Assembly: GCF_014205225.1 (NCBI RefSeq)
Contig: NZ_JACHNB010000001.1
Span: 8,661,501-8,725,500 of the forward strand
Length of the DNA: 64,000 nucleotides
Direction of reading: 5' to 3'
From: Actinoplanes octamycinicus
GTDB lineage: Bacteria > Actinomycetota > Actinomycetes > Mycobacteriales > Micromonosporaceae
Part shown: piece after piece, positions 49,689-58,241 of the stretch
How positions within the stretch are numbered: position 1 is the stretch's first letter
Layout: each line of letters starts with the position of its first letter
Made by a program: the position numbers and the translations under genes
Notes under the pieces: model-generated
Database searches by the model: none
Seen by the model: only the letters and a program-made list of their open reading frames with translations
What the model was told of the DNA's origin: nothing

Positions 49689-51143
49689 TCAGGCGACCGG
49701 CGTCTCGATCCGGTTCCGGCCCCGCGCCTTGGCCGCGTAGAGCGCCTGGTCGGCACGCTGCAGCAGCTCCTCCGAGGTTTCCTCGCCGTCCCAGACCGCC
49801 AGCCCGGCGGAGAACGTCTGGCCCTGCGGGGTGGCCGCCAGCATCCGGCTGAGGGCCTCGTACGCGCTCGCCGCGTCCGCGCCCGGCAGCAGCACCACGA
49901 ACTCCTCGCCGCCGTAGCGTGCCAGCAGGTCCACCGAGCGCAGCGTGCCGTGCCAGGCCGCGCTCGCCGCCTTCAGCAGGCGGTCCCCGGCCGGGTGGCC
50001 GAACGTGTCGTTGAACCGCTTGAAGTGGTCCAGGTCGACGATCGCGGCGGCGACCGGCAGGTGGTCGCGGCGGGCCCGTTCCAGGGCGCGGGGCACCTCG
50101 TCGTTCCAGGCGCGCCGGTTCGGCAGGCCGGTCAGCTCGTCCGAGCGGGCCAGATCGCGGACCTGCCGGGCCTGCCGCTCCACCTCCCGCAGCAGGCCGG
50201 CCATCCGGGCCACCACCAGCAGGAACAGCACGGTCGAGCCGATCGCGATGCTCCAGCCGTTGACCACCTGCCCCTCGTGCACCTGCAGGGCGAGCAGGCC
50301 CGGGGCGATCAGCGAGGCGCCGGTGAGCAGCGCCAGCAGGCCGGGGCCGAGCCGGGTGGCGTCCTCCTGGGTGGCCTTGGCCAGCGTGCCCGCGGCCGGG
50401 TCGAGCGCGGCGATGCCGAACAGCGAGAACGCGACCAGGAACACCGACTCCAGGATCCGGACGAACCACGGGGTCTCCTGCAGGGCCAGGCCGGGGGCGC
50501 CCAGGTTGTCGAGGATCACCCAGGAGCTGTCGCCGAGCAGCAGCGTGCCGAGCGCGCCGGCCATCCACCAGAGGGCCGGGCCGCGGCTGCCGGCGCTGCG
50601 CAGCAGCCGGGTCATCATGGCCAGCAGCAGCAGGTCGCCGATCGGGTAGGCGGCCTGCACCGCGTGCGCCAGCCGGTCCATCTGGCTGACCAGGTTGATC
50701 GGGTCGATGATGTAGACCCAGGCGAGCAGCCCGAAACCGGTGGTGATGGTGGCCGCGTCGAGCAGCGCGGTCCCGTTGGCCCACCGGTCGCGGCGCCGGA
50801 TCAGCAGCGCGATCCCGGCCGCGCAGGCCGGGTAGAGGCCGAGGAAGAACGGGTCGGCCGGGGTGGGCAGGTCGCTCAGGTTCCAGAGCAGCGCGCAGGC
50901 CTTGGCGACGCCGATCCCGGTGGCGTTGCTGAACACGCCGGCGGCCAGCAGGTACCACGGCAGCCGGTCGCCGGGCGCCTGCCGGCGGGCGCCGAGCACG
51001 ATCGCGGCCGTGGCGAGCCAGCCGATGGTGACCTGCCAGGTGGCCAGCCACCAGGCCTGGTCCGGCAGGAACTGGTAGGCCAGGATCGCGACGGCCGCCA
51101 CCATGGCGTACGTCACCTGGGTCTGCCTTCGCCCGATCGTCAC
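49689..51143 (-). CDS. Membrane diguanylate cyclase (GGDEF)
   Basis: A 484-residue protein with about nine to ten N-terminal transmembrane helices (residues 10-310, a MASE-like sensor of no clear named type) and a C-terminal GGDEF domain (about 330-484). The active site reads RYGGEEF and the product-feedback I-site RSVD lies five residues before it, so the enzyme is expected to make cyclic-di-GMP and be inhibited by it. Metal and substrate residues (AIVDLDHFKRFNDTFGHPAGD) are intact. Convergent with the LamG gene, 13 bp away; c-di-GMP control of a matrix locus is a plausible link. Confidence 0.93.
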   Translation of the reverse strand: MTIGRRQTQVTYAMVAAVAILAYQFLPDQAWWLATWQVTIGWLATAAIVLGARRQAPGDRLPWYLLAAGVFSNATGIGVAKACALLWNLSDLPTPADPFFLGLYPACAAGIALLIRRRDRWANGTALLDAATITTGFGLLAWVYIIDPINLVSQMDRLAHAVQAAYPIGDLLLLAMMTRLLRSAGSRGPALWWMAGALGTLLLGDSSWVILDNLGAPGLALQETPWFVRILESVFLVAFSLFGIAALDPAAGTLAKATQEDATRLGPGLLALLTGASLIAPGLLALQVHEGQVVNGWSIAIGSTVLFLLVVARMAGLLREVERQARQVRDLARSDELTGLPNRRAWNDEVPRALERARRDHLPVAAAIVDLDHFKRFNDTFGHPAGDRLLKAASAAWHGTLRSVDLLARYGGEEFVVLLPGADAASAYEALSRMLAATPQGQTFSAGLAVWDGEETSEELLQRADQALYAAKARGRNRIETPVA

Positions 51144-51215
51144 CGACTCAGGAGACGGCCTCCCGGTTGCAGCGGAGGGGCAAACCGGCTTTCGATCAGT
51201 CGCAGCTTTGCCCGG

Positions 51216-51287
51216 TCCCGCCGCCGTCTTCTCAGTCCCGCCGCCGTCGTCCCAGTGCCGCCGCCGTCTTTCTCAGTCACGCCGCCG
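51216..51287. repeat. 20-bp tandem repeat over the O-methyltransferase gene end
   Basis: Units TCCCGCCGCCGTC(T/G)TC(T/C)CAG start at 51216, 51236, 51256 and 51277 (the last in the gene). On the minus strand the unit contains GGCGGCG(T/G)GACTGAGA, the last codons and stop of the methyltransferase. Confidence 0.85.
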
Positions 51288-51923
51288 GACCAGGGTCACC
51301 CCGTCGCGGACCGGCAGCATCACCGAGTCGACCCGCTCGTCGCCCACGATCCGGTCGTTGAGCTGGGCGATCGCCCGGTCGGCCGGGTCGGTGGCGTGCA
51401 GCACCCGGCCGCCGCGCAGCACGTTGTCCAGCGCCAGCAGGCCGCCGGGGCGCAGCCGCGGGAGCAATTCCTCGTAGTACGCCGGGTAGCTGATCTTGTC
51501 GGCGTCGATGAAGCCGAAGTCGATCACCGGGTCGGCGGGCAGCGCCCGCAGCGTCTCGATGGCCGGCGCCAGCCGCAGCTCGATCCGGTCCGCGACGCCG
51601 GCCTTCACCCAGTACTCCTGGGCCACCTTGGTCCACTCCGCGGAGACGTCGCAGCACAGCAGCCGGCCGCCGGGCCGCAGGCCGCGGGCGATGCAGATGG
51701 ACGAGAAGCCGGTGAACGTGCCGACCTCGACCGCGTTGCTCACCCCGGTCAGCCGGACCAGCATGGTGAGCAGGGCGCCCTCGTCCGGGGCGATCTGCAT
51801 CTCGACGTACTCCGGGGGCAGCGAGGCCTCGGTCTCGGCGGCCAGCTCGCGCAGCACCGCGTCGGCGGGTGTGGAGTGTGCGAGCAGGTACTCGTTGATG
51901 CCCGGTCCCAGGATCTCGGCCAT
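51273..51923 (-). CDS. Class I SAM-dependent O-methyltransferase
   Basis: A 216-residue caffeoyl-CoA/catechol O-methyltransferase-type enzyme (Methyltransf_3). SAM-binding motif I is AVEVGTFTGFSSICIARGL, the acidic loop is CCDVSAEW, the metal-site segment is FGFIDADKISYPAYYEELLPRL and the C-terminus has LDNVLRGGRV. It methylates a hydroxyl on a small aromatic or related molecule, with divalent cation. ATG 51923 gives the family's normal length; the longer frame upstream is non-coding. Its 3' end is duplicated in the 20-bp repeat at 51216-51287. Confidence 0.92.
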   Translation of the reverse strand: MAEILGPGINEYLLAHSTPADAVLRELAAETEASLPPEYVEMQIAPDEGALLTMLVRLTGVSNAVEVGTFTGFSSICIARGLRPGGRLLCCDVSAEWTKVAQEYWVKAGVADRIELRLAPAIETLRALPADPVIDFGFIDADKISYPAYYEELLPRLRPGGLLALDNVLRGGRVLHATDPADRAIAQLNDRIVGDERVDSVMLPVRDGVTLVRRRD

Positions 51924-52329
51924 AACGCCTAGCCTGCCGCAAACCCGGCGCGTCCGCACCCCTCTTGCCGCCCCGTTCCCCGCCCGCCCGCAGATCCCCT
52001 GTCCCGCGGCCTGCGCGCAGCCGTGCGCGCTGGGCTCCCCAGTGAGCTCACCGACCCCGCGACCCGCAGACCCGGACCCTTCCGGCCCGCTCGACGCCCC
52101 AGGTCCGCTCGGCCGACACCCTTTTTCGGTACGCCGCCGGCGCCGAGGATCCGCGGCACTGGGCCGGCCCGCTTGCCGGTGCCGGAGGACGTGGTTTCCG
52201 GAACCGTCCACGGGCAGTGAAGGGTGGGCTGATCGCTCTGGACGCGCCAGCGGCCAGATCAGGCCGCCCGGCCCGCGCGGGAGCAAGCGATCCGCACCAC
52301 AGCGGACCGGCGCACAAGAAGGTCGTGAT
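51924..52329. other. About 400 bp without a gene
   Basis: Low-complexity GC-rich DNA upstream of the methyltransferase. No convincing ORF or RNA. CTTTTTCGGTACGCC at 52121-52135 is a further copy of the window's dispersed intergenic motif. Confidence 0.5.
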
Positions 52330-52542
52330 CTATTTGGTGATGATCAAGTAGAGCCAGCCGGCCAGGAAGAGGCCGAGGACCAGCGCCATCAACCAGGTGG
52401 GGATCAGCTTGCGCCCGGTGCGAGCCGCCTGGATGTCGCGGCGGATCCGCTCACGGCGGCGCTCGGCGCGGCCTCTGGTGCCCTCGCCCTCCGGCCTCGG
52501 GCCGTGCGGATCGGCCGGCTGGCCGGGATGTGACGATGTCAT
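52330..52542 (-). CDS. Small tail-anchored membrane protein
   Basis: A 70-residue protein: a polar, Pro/Gly/Arg-rich N-terminus (MTSSHPGQPADPHGPRPEGEG), a strongly basic stretch (RAERRRERIRRDIQAARTGRK) and a C-terminal transmembrane helix (LMALVLGLFLAGWLYLIITK). The basic region before the helix sets a cytoplasmic N-terminus. A TAGGCT hexamer lies 9 nt upstream of the ATG. It is on the pafA strand, 66 bp beyond the end of pafA. Function unknown. Confidence 0.72.
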   Translation of the reverse strand: MTSSHPGQPADPHGPRPEGEGTRGRAERRRERIRRDIQAARTGRKLIPTWLMALVLGLFLAGWLYLIITK

Positions 52543-52608
52543 AGCCCGGCCAGCCTACTACCGCCCGTTTCTCGTGCTCGCCGCACCCGAGAGGGCGGCT
52601 CGCTCGCG

Positions 52609-53967
52609 TCACATGCTGGCGATCAGCCGCTCCACCCGCTCGTCGTAGGCGCGGAACGGGTCCTTGCAGAGGACCGTCCGCTGCGCCTGGTCGTTCAGCT
52701 TGAGGTGCACCCAGTCCACGGTGAAGTCGCGCCGCTTCTCCTGGGCGTGCTTGATGAACTCGCCGCGCAGGCGGGCCCGGGTGGTCTGCGGCGGCGTCTC
52801 CTTGGCCTCGAAGATCTGCAGGTCGTTGGCGATCCGGTCGACCTGCTTGCGCTTCTCCATCAGCGCGTAGAGGCCGCGGCCACGACGGACGTCGTGATAG
52901 GCCAGATCCAGCTGGGCGATCCGCGGATGCGACATCGGAATGTCGTGCTTGGCCTGGTAGCGCTCGATCAGCTTGTATTTCGACACCCAGTCGATCTCAC
53001 GGGAGACCGGGTCCAGGTCGCCGCTCTCGATCGCGGACAGCACCCGCCCCCACAGCTCGACGACCCGCTTGGCGACCGGGTCGCCGCCGCGGCGCTCGAC
53101 GAACTCGGTCGCCTTCGCCAGGTACTCCTGCTGGATCTCCAGGGCGGAGACCTCTTTGTTGTTCGCCAAGCGGATCTTGCGGCGACCGGTGACGTCGTGG
53201 CTGACCTCGCGGATCGCGCGGATCGGGTTCTCCAGCGACAGGTCGCGCATCACCACGCCGGCCTCGATCATCCGCAGCACGATGTCCGCGCTGCCGACCT
53301 TGAGCAGGGTGGTGACCTCGTTCATGTTCGAGTCGCCGACGATGACGTGCAGGCGCCGGTAACGCTCGGCGTCGGCGTGCGGCTCGTCGCGGGTGTTGAT
53401 GATCGGACGGCTGCGGGTGGTCGCGCTGGAGACACCCTCCCAGATGTGCTCGGCGCGCTGCGAGAGGCAGAAAACCGCGCCGCGCGGTGTCTGCAGCACC
53501 TTGCCGGCCCCGCAGATCAACTGACGGGTGACCAGGAACGGAATGAGCACATCGGCCAGGCGGCCGAACTCACCGTGGCGGCTGACCAGATAATTCTCGT
53601 GGCAGCCGTACGAGTTGCCGGCGGAATCGGTGTTGTTCTTGAAGAGGTAGATCTCCCCCGCGATGCCTTCGTCGTGCAGACGTTTCTCCGCGTCGACGAG
53701 CAGGCCCTCCAGGATCCGCTCGCCGGCCCGGTCGTGGGCGACCAGGTCGGTGACGGAGTCACATTCGGGGGTGGCGTACTCCGGGTGGGAACCGACATCG
53801 AGGTAGAGGCGGGCGCCGTTACGGAGGAAGACGTTGCTGCTGCGTCCCCACGACACCACTCGGCGGAACAGGTAGCGGGCCACCTCGTCCGGCGACAGCC
53901 GCCGCTGTCCCCGATAGGTGCACGTGACTCCGTACTCGGTCTCGAGGCCGAAAATTCGCCGTTCCAT
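52609..53967 (-). CDS. pafA: Pup--protein ligase PafA
   Basis: A 452-residue carboxylate-amine ligase that attaches prokaryotic ubiquitin-like protein to lysines of substrates, the same length as the mycobacterial enzyme. The N-terminus [18 protein letters not shown] has the conserved Glu of the magnesium/ATP site, and the downstream motifs ([51 protein letters not shown]) match the GS-like fold shared with Dop. TAGTGT precedes the ATG by 6 nt. The next gene on the strand is the small membrane protein at 52330, not pafB. Confidence 0.97.
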   Translation of the reverse strand: MERRIFGLETEYGVTCTYRGQRRLSPDEVARYLFRRVVSWGRSSNVFLRNGARLYLDVGSHPEYATPECDSVTDLVAHDRAGERILEGLLVDAEKRLHDEGIAGEIYLFKNNTDSAGNSYGCHENYLVSRHGEFGRLADVLIPFLVTRQLICGAGKVLQTPRGAVFCLSQRAEHIWEGVSSATTRSRPIINTRDEPHADAERYRRLHVIVGDSNMNEVTTLLKVGSADIVLRMIEAGVVMRDLSLENPIRAIREVSHDVTGRRKIRLANNKEVSALEIQQEYLAKATEFVERRGGDPVAKRVVELWGRVLSAIESGDLDPVSREIDWVSKYKLIERYQAKHDIPMSHPRIAQLDLAYHDVRRGRGLYALMEKRKQVDRIANDLQIFEAKETPPQTTRARLRGEFIKHAQEKRRDFTVDWVHLKLNDQAQRTVLCKDPFRAYDERVERLIASM

Positions 53968-53973
53968 GACAAG

Positions 53974-53979
53974 ACACTA
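53974..53979 (-). promoter_or_regulatory. Possible -10 hexamer TAGTGT for leaderless pafA mRNA
   Basis: On the minus strand TAGTGT is followed by 6 nt and the ATG at 53967. It would give pafA a promoter separate from prcBA. Confidence 0.45.
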
Positions 53980-54037
53980 GCCGCACTTCCGGCCTTTCGA
54001 AACGGGCGCGGCGGCAAAGCCACGCCCGTTTCGGCGA

Positions 54038-54859
54038 TCAGTTCCCGGTGTCCTTGCCGGTCCCCTTCTCGGTGTCCTCCGAGGCCGCCGACTCGGTCGG
54101 CTTGGCGTCGGCCGGCGCCGGCGGGGCCGCGTCGGTCTCGCCCAGATCGGCGTCCGGCACCGACTCGTGCCCGAGCAGCGTGGTCAGCGCCGCGTCGGCG
54201 ATCCGCCGGAACGTCCGGCCGACCCGGCGACGGTCCAGCACCGCGACCTCGAGCTGCTTCGCGGTGAGGGTGCGGGTCTGCCCGTTCTCCCCGCCGACGC
54301 TGCCCAGGGCCTCGGCGGCCAGCGACAGCGCGGTGGACAGATCGGCGTTCACGTCGTGCCGCTCGCGCAGCACGGTGGCGATCGCCTCGGCCTGCCCGCC
54401 CATCGCCATGAAACCGGGCTCGTCCAGGGCCGAGCCGTCATACATGATCCGGTAGAGCTCGTCCTGCTCCGGGGTGGCGCCGACCTGCGCGATGCAGATC
54501 TCCACCTCGTACGGCTTCTGCGTCTCGGAGAAGATCGCACCGAGCGTCTGGGTGTACGCGTTCGCCAGCGCGCGCCCCGTGACGTCCCGCCGGTCGTAGG
54601 TCAGGCCGGTCATGTCGGCCATCCGCACGCCGGCCCGGCGCAGGCTCTCGAACTCGTTGTACCGCCCGACGGCGGCGAACGCGATCCTGTCGTAGATCTC
54701 GCTGATCTTGCGCAGGGTGGTGATGTTCTCGGCGACCAGCAGGATGCCGCCTTCGTACGACAAAACCACGGCCGACCGGCCGCGGGCGATGCCCTTGCGG
54801 GCGTACTCCGAGCGGTCCCGCTGGACCTGCTCGGGCGATGCGTAGAACTGCATGGCCAC
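54038..54859 (-). CDS. prcA: Proteasome alpha subunit PrcA
   Basis: A 273-residue alpha-ring subunit. The conserved N-terminal gate and helix ([31 protein letters not shown]) are followed by [37 protein letters not shown] and the later [34 protein letters not shown]. It has no catalytic Thr. The tail is Asp/Glu/Ala/Thr-rich and disordered-looking. AAGGAG is 9 nt before GTG 54859, so GTG is preferred over the ATG two codons in. It follows prcB by 32 bp. Confidence 0.96.
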   Translation of the reverse strand: MAMQFYASPEQVQRDRSEYARKGIARGRSAVVLSYEGGILLVAENITTLRKISEIYDRIAFAAVGRYNEFESLRRAGVRMADMTGLTYDRRDVTGRALANAYTQTLGAIFSETQKPYEVEICIAQVGATPEQDELYRIMYDGSALDEPGFMAMGGQAEAIATVLRERHDVNADLSTALSLAAEALGSVGGENGQTRTLTAKQLEVAVLDRRRVGRTFRRIADAALTTLLGHESVPDADLGETDAAPPAPADAKPTESAASEDTEKGTGKDTGN

Positions 54860-54891
54860 GGGTGGCTACTCCTTCATCTCGCGCGTGCGGA

Positions 54892-55734
54892 TCAACCGCC
54901 CGGGTTCTCCATGCGTCCGGAGACGACCTGCTCGGCCACCGTGGTGATCTCAGCGTCGCTGAGCCGGGTGGTGCCGTTCGCCGTAGCGGTCATCACCACC
55001 GGGTAGATCTTGCGGGTGAGGTCCGGTCCACCGGTCGCGGTGTCGTCGTCCGCGGCGTCGTAGAGCGCCTCCACCGCCAGCCGGATCGCGTCCTCGGTGC
55101 TGACGCCCTCCCGGTACTTCTTCTTCAGCGCGGCCTTGGCGAACAGCGAGCCGGAGCCGATCGCCTCGTACCCGGTCTCCTCGTAGAGGCCGCCGGCCAC
55201 GTCGAAGCTGAAGATCCGCCCGGCCCGGGCCGGGTCGGCCGGCGACAGGTCGAAGCCGGCGAAGAGCGGGACCACGGCCAGGCCCTGCATCGCCGCGCCC
55301 AGGTTGCCGCGGACCATCGCGGCCAGCCGGTTCGCCTTACCGTCGAGCGAGAGCATCGCGCCCTCGGTCTTCTCGTAGTGCTCCAGCTCGACCTGGAACA
55401 GCCGGATCAGCTCGATGCCGATCCCGGCGGTGCCGGCGATGCCGATCAGCGAATAGGAGTCGGCGGGGTGCACCTTCTTGATGTCCCGGCTGGCGATCAG
55501 GTTGCCCATGGTCGCCCGGCGGTCGCCGGCCATCACGACACCCTCGGCGGTCGCGATCGCGACGATCGTGGTGCCGTGCGGGGCGACGTCGCCACCGTTC
55601 AGACCGGGTGGCAGCGGCCGCCGGCCCGGCAGCAACTCGGGAGCCGCCGCGCTCAGGAACTGCGTGAAGGAGGACGTCCCCGTGTTGAGAAAGATATCCG
55701 GTAGACGCCCGGATGGATCAAAACCCGTCGCCAC
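54892..55734 (-). CDS. prcB: Proteasome beta subunit PrcB
   Basis: A 280-residue catalytic subunit. A propeptide of about 56 residues (including [20 protein letters not shown]) ends at HG, leaving Thr1 of [21 protein letters not shown] as the nucleophile. Key residues include the catalytic Lys of SRDIKKVH and the Ser of [30 protein letters not shown] is diagnostic. GTG 55734 has AAAGGAACC upstream. The first ~80 bp overlap the end of the HNH gene in another frame. Confidence 0.96.
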   Translation of the reverse strand: MATGFDPSGRLPDIFLNTGTSSFTQFLSAAAPELLPGRRPLPPGLNGGDVAPHGTTIVAIATAEGVVMAGDRRATMGNLIASRDIKKVHPADSYSLIGIAGTAGIGIELIRLFQVELEHYEKTEGAMLSLDGKANRLAAMVRGNLGAAMQGLAVVPLFAGFDLSPADPARAGRIFSFDVAGGLYEETGYEAIGSGSLFAKAALKKKYREGVSTEDAIRLAVEALYDAADDDTATGGPDLTRKIYPVVMTATANGTTRLSDAEITTVAEQVVSGRMENPGG

Positions 55735-56339
55735 GTGGTTCCTTTCAGGTACGTGATCGCATTGGCGAGGAACACCGGGTCGTCCCGGAACTGCCCCAAG
55801 CCGCCGTTGCAGTTGAAGCACAATATCCCGCGCACACGGCCGGTGCGATGATCGTGATCTACGTGTTGCGGGTCGGGCGCGCCACAGATGGCGCAGACCC
55901 CACCCTGGTCCGCCAGCAGCGCGTCGAACTCGGCCTGACCGATGCCGTAGCGGCGGCGCAGGTGATACTCCCGCGATCCGCCATACAGCCGCTGCCTGGT
56001 CTCCTTGCCGCGCATGTTATGGCAGGGCTTGCAGTAACGGCCGTAGCCACCCGTGTCGTTACGACTGCGGGGAAACTCAGCCAACGGCTTCGCTTCCCCG
56101 CAGTCCGGGCAATGACGATATCCATCCGGCACAGCCCGACGTTGCTGGACCTCTCGACCCGTCTTCTCCTGAAGACGCTTCGCATAGCTGGCTTTCGAGC
56201 GGGCGTTGAAGCATTCCTTGCAGTAGCTTCCATGTCCGGTCGGCCGCTTACTGTTCGCACAGAACAGGTTGAGCGGCTTCCATTGCCCGCAATCCCGACA
56301 GCGTCGCTGTCCGTCTACATCGTCATTCGGGCGAGGCAT
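55653..56339 (-). CDS. HNH/endonuclease VII-type nuclease-like protein
   Basis: A 228-residue basic protein. Three zinc-binding segments are visible: CRDCG...YCKEC, CPDCG...YCKPC and the nuclease site [30 protein letters not shown], which matches the recombination endonuclease VII fold (conserved His and Asp in VDHDH, Asn in FNCN). It is coded between pup and prcB, 22 bp after pup, and its last 82 bp overlap the prcB start. Comparable genes occur at this position in other actinomycetes, so it is probably co-transcribed with the proteasome genes, but its role there is unknown. Confidence 0.88.
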   Translation of the reverse strand: MPRPNDDVDGQRRCRDCGQWKPLNLFCANSKRPTGHGSYCKECFNARSKASYAKRLQEKTGREVQQRRAVPDGYRHCPDCGEAKPLAEFPRSRNDTGGYGRYCKPCHNMRGKETRQRLYGGSREYHLRRRYGIGQAEFDALLADQGGVCAICGAPDPQHVDHDHRTGRVRGILCFNCNGGLGQFRDDPVFLANAITYLKGTTWRRVLIHPGVYRISFSTRGRPPSRSS

Positions 56340-56361
56340 GTCCGTTTTGGGGGCTTATGCC

Positions 56362-56577
56362 CTACTCGCCCCCTTTTTGCACGTATCCGCGGACAAATTC
56401 CTCTGCATTTTCTTCGAGAACGGAGTCGATTTCGTCGAGCAGATCGTCCACGTCCTCGGTGATCTCCGCGTGCCGCTCGGCTACCTCGGGATTGGCCTCA
56501 ACGGTGACGTCCTCGATCTCCTGGTCGCTGGAGCTGCGCCCGCTCTGCGACTGACCACCTGTGTCTCGGGTTGCCAT
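56362..56577 (-). CDS. pup: Prokaryotic ubiquitin-like protein Pup
   Basis: A 71-residue intrinsically disordered tag. The charged C-terminal region (DVDDLLDEIDSVLEENAEEFVRGYVQKGGE) binds the Mpa coiled coil, and the chain ends in GGE. Because it ends in Glu rather than Gln, the deamidation step by Dop is not required before ligation. Start ATG 56577 follows GGGGGACATCC. Followed by the HNH gene. Confidence 0.97.
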   Translation of the reverse strand: MATRDTGGQSQSGRSSSDQEIEDVTVEANPEVAERHAEITEDVDDLLDEIDSVLEENAEEFVRGYVQKGGE

Positions 56578-56676
56578 GGATGTCCCCCTTCTCAGCCACC
56601 CGAAGTCCTGCAACATCGGGTACGGAAAACCTACCTCGCGCCGGTGACGAAACGCCCTGCCGCAACGGGTGTTTTA

Positions 56677-58194
56677 TTACCGACTCGTGATCACTTCAAG
56701 GAGGTCCTTGGCGCTCTCACAGGTGTCGAAGAGGGCGCCGACGTGCTTCTTGGTGCCGCGCTCCGGCTCCATCATCGGCACCCGCACGAGCGACTCCCGC
56801 CCGACATCGAAGATCACCGAGTCCCAGCTGGCGGCGACCACTTCGGAGGCGTACTGCGCGAGGCAGCGGCCGCGGAAGTAGGCCCGGGTGTCCTCCGGCG
56901 GCTCGTACATGGCGCGCTGGGTCTCGTCCGGGTCGAGCAGGGTCTTCATCGACCCGCGGGCGACCAGGCGGTGGTAGAGGCCCTTCTCCGGGCGGACGTC
57001 CGAGTACTGCAGGTCGACCAGCTGGAGTTTGGGCGAGGACCAGCCGAGGCTCTCCCGCTCCCGGTAGCCCTCCAGCAGCCGCAGCTTGGCCACCCAGTCC
57101 AGGGTGTCGGAGCAGAGCATCGGGTCGCGGCCGAGCTTGTCCAGCACGTCCTCCCAGCGGTCCAGCACGTCGGTGGTCTGGTCGTCGACATCGGTGCCGT
57201 ACCGCTCGTCGACGAACGCCTTGGCCCGCTCGAAGTACGCCCACTGCAGATCGAGGGCGGTGAGCCGGCGGCCGTCGCGCAGCCGCATCAGGTGCTTGAG
57301 GGTGGGGTCGTGGCTGACCGCCTTCAGCTCGCTGACCGGGTCGGCGATGCCCAGCTCGCCGGTGAACACCTTCTCCTCGATCATGTTGAGGACCAGCGCG
57401 GTGGTGCCCATCTTCAGGTACGACGCGATCTCGGACAGGTTCGCGTCGCCGATGATCACGTGGAGCCGGCGGTACTTGTCGGCGTCCGCGTGCGGCTCGT
57501 CCCGGGTGTTGATGATCGGCCGTTTCAGCGTGGTCTCCAGGCCGACCTCGACCTCGAAGAAGTCGGCGCGCGAGGAGATCTGGAAGCCGGAGCCGCTGCC
57601 GTCCTGGCCGAGCCCGACCCGGCCGACGCCGGTGAAGATCTGCCGGGTGACGAAGAACGGGGTGAGGTGGGCGACGATGTCGGCGAAGGCGGTCTGCCGG
57701 CGCATCAGGTAGTTCTCGTGCGAGCCGTAGGACGCGCCCTTGTTGTCGGTGTTGTTCTTGTACAGCTGGATGCGGTGCGCGCCGGGGATGGTGGCGGCCC
57801 GCCGGGACGCCTCGGCCATCACCCGCTCGCCGGCCTTGTCCCACTTGACCACGTCCAGCGGGTTGGTGCACTCGGGAGTGCTGTACTCCGGGTGCGCGTG
57901 GTCCACGTAGAGCCGGGCGCCGTTGGTCAGTATCACGTTGGCCAGGCCCAGGTCCTCGTCGGCCAGGGCCTCGGCCGGGTCGTAGGCGGCGCCGGAGTAG
58001 GTGAACCCGCGCGCGTCGCGCAGCGGGGACTCCTCCTCGTAATCCCATCGGGCGCGCTGTCCCCGGTTGAGCTCGGGGCGGGCGCCGTAGGCGTTGACCA
58101 CCTGGGAGGACGTCACCATCGGGTTGGCGCCGGGCTGACCGGGCACTGAGATGCCGTACTCGACCTCGGTTCCCATAATCCGTCGAACGCTCAT
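56677..58194 (-). CDS. dop: Depupylase/deamidase Dop
   Basis: A 505-residue PafA homologue that removes Pup from tagged proteins. The N-terminus is [20 protein letters not shown], with the conserved DGSG-type segment [42 protein letters not shown] and [39 protein letters not shown] 58194 is preferred; an internal ATG six codons in is possible. It is about 100 bp upstream of pup. Confidence 0.96.
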   Translation of the reverse strand: MSVRRIMGTEVEYGISVPGQPGANPMVTSSQVVNAYGARPELNRGQRARWDYEEESPLRDARGFTYSGAAYDPAEALADEDLGLANVILTNGARLYVDHAHPEYSTPECTNPLDVVKWDKAGERVMAEASRRAATIPGAHRIQLYKNNTDNKGASYGSHENYLMRRQTAFADIVAHLTPFFVTRQIFTGVGRVGLGQDGSGSGFQISSRADFFEVEVGLETTLKRPIINTRDEPHADADKYRRLHVIIGDANLSEIASYLKMGTTALVLNMIEEKVFTGELGIADPVSELKAVSHDPTLKHLMRLRDGRRLTALDLQWAYFERAKAFVDERYGTDVDDQTTDVLDRWEDVLDKLGRDPMLCSDTLDWVAKLRLLEGYRERESLGWSSPKLQLVDLQYSDVRPEKGLYHRLVARGSMKTLLDPDETQRAMYEPPEDTRAYFRGRCLAQYASEVVAASWDSVIFDVGRESLVRVPMMEPERGTKKHVGALFDTCESAKDLLEVITSR

Positions 58195-58241
58195 GCGACC
58201 ACCCTGTCCGCCACGAAGCTACGCCTGCTCATGCATCGAGC

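Noticed and set aside
51273..52286. Methyltransferase with a 120-residue N-terminal extension
   Set aside because: The extension is low-complexity GC-rich translation; the family begins near ATG 51923.
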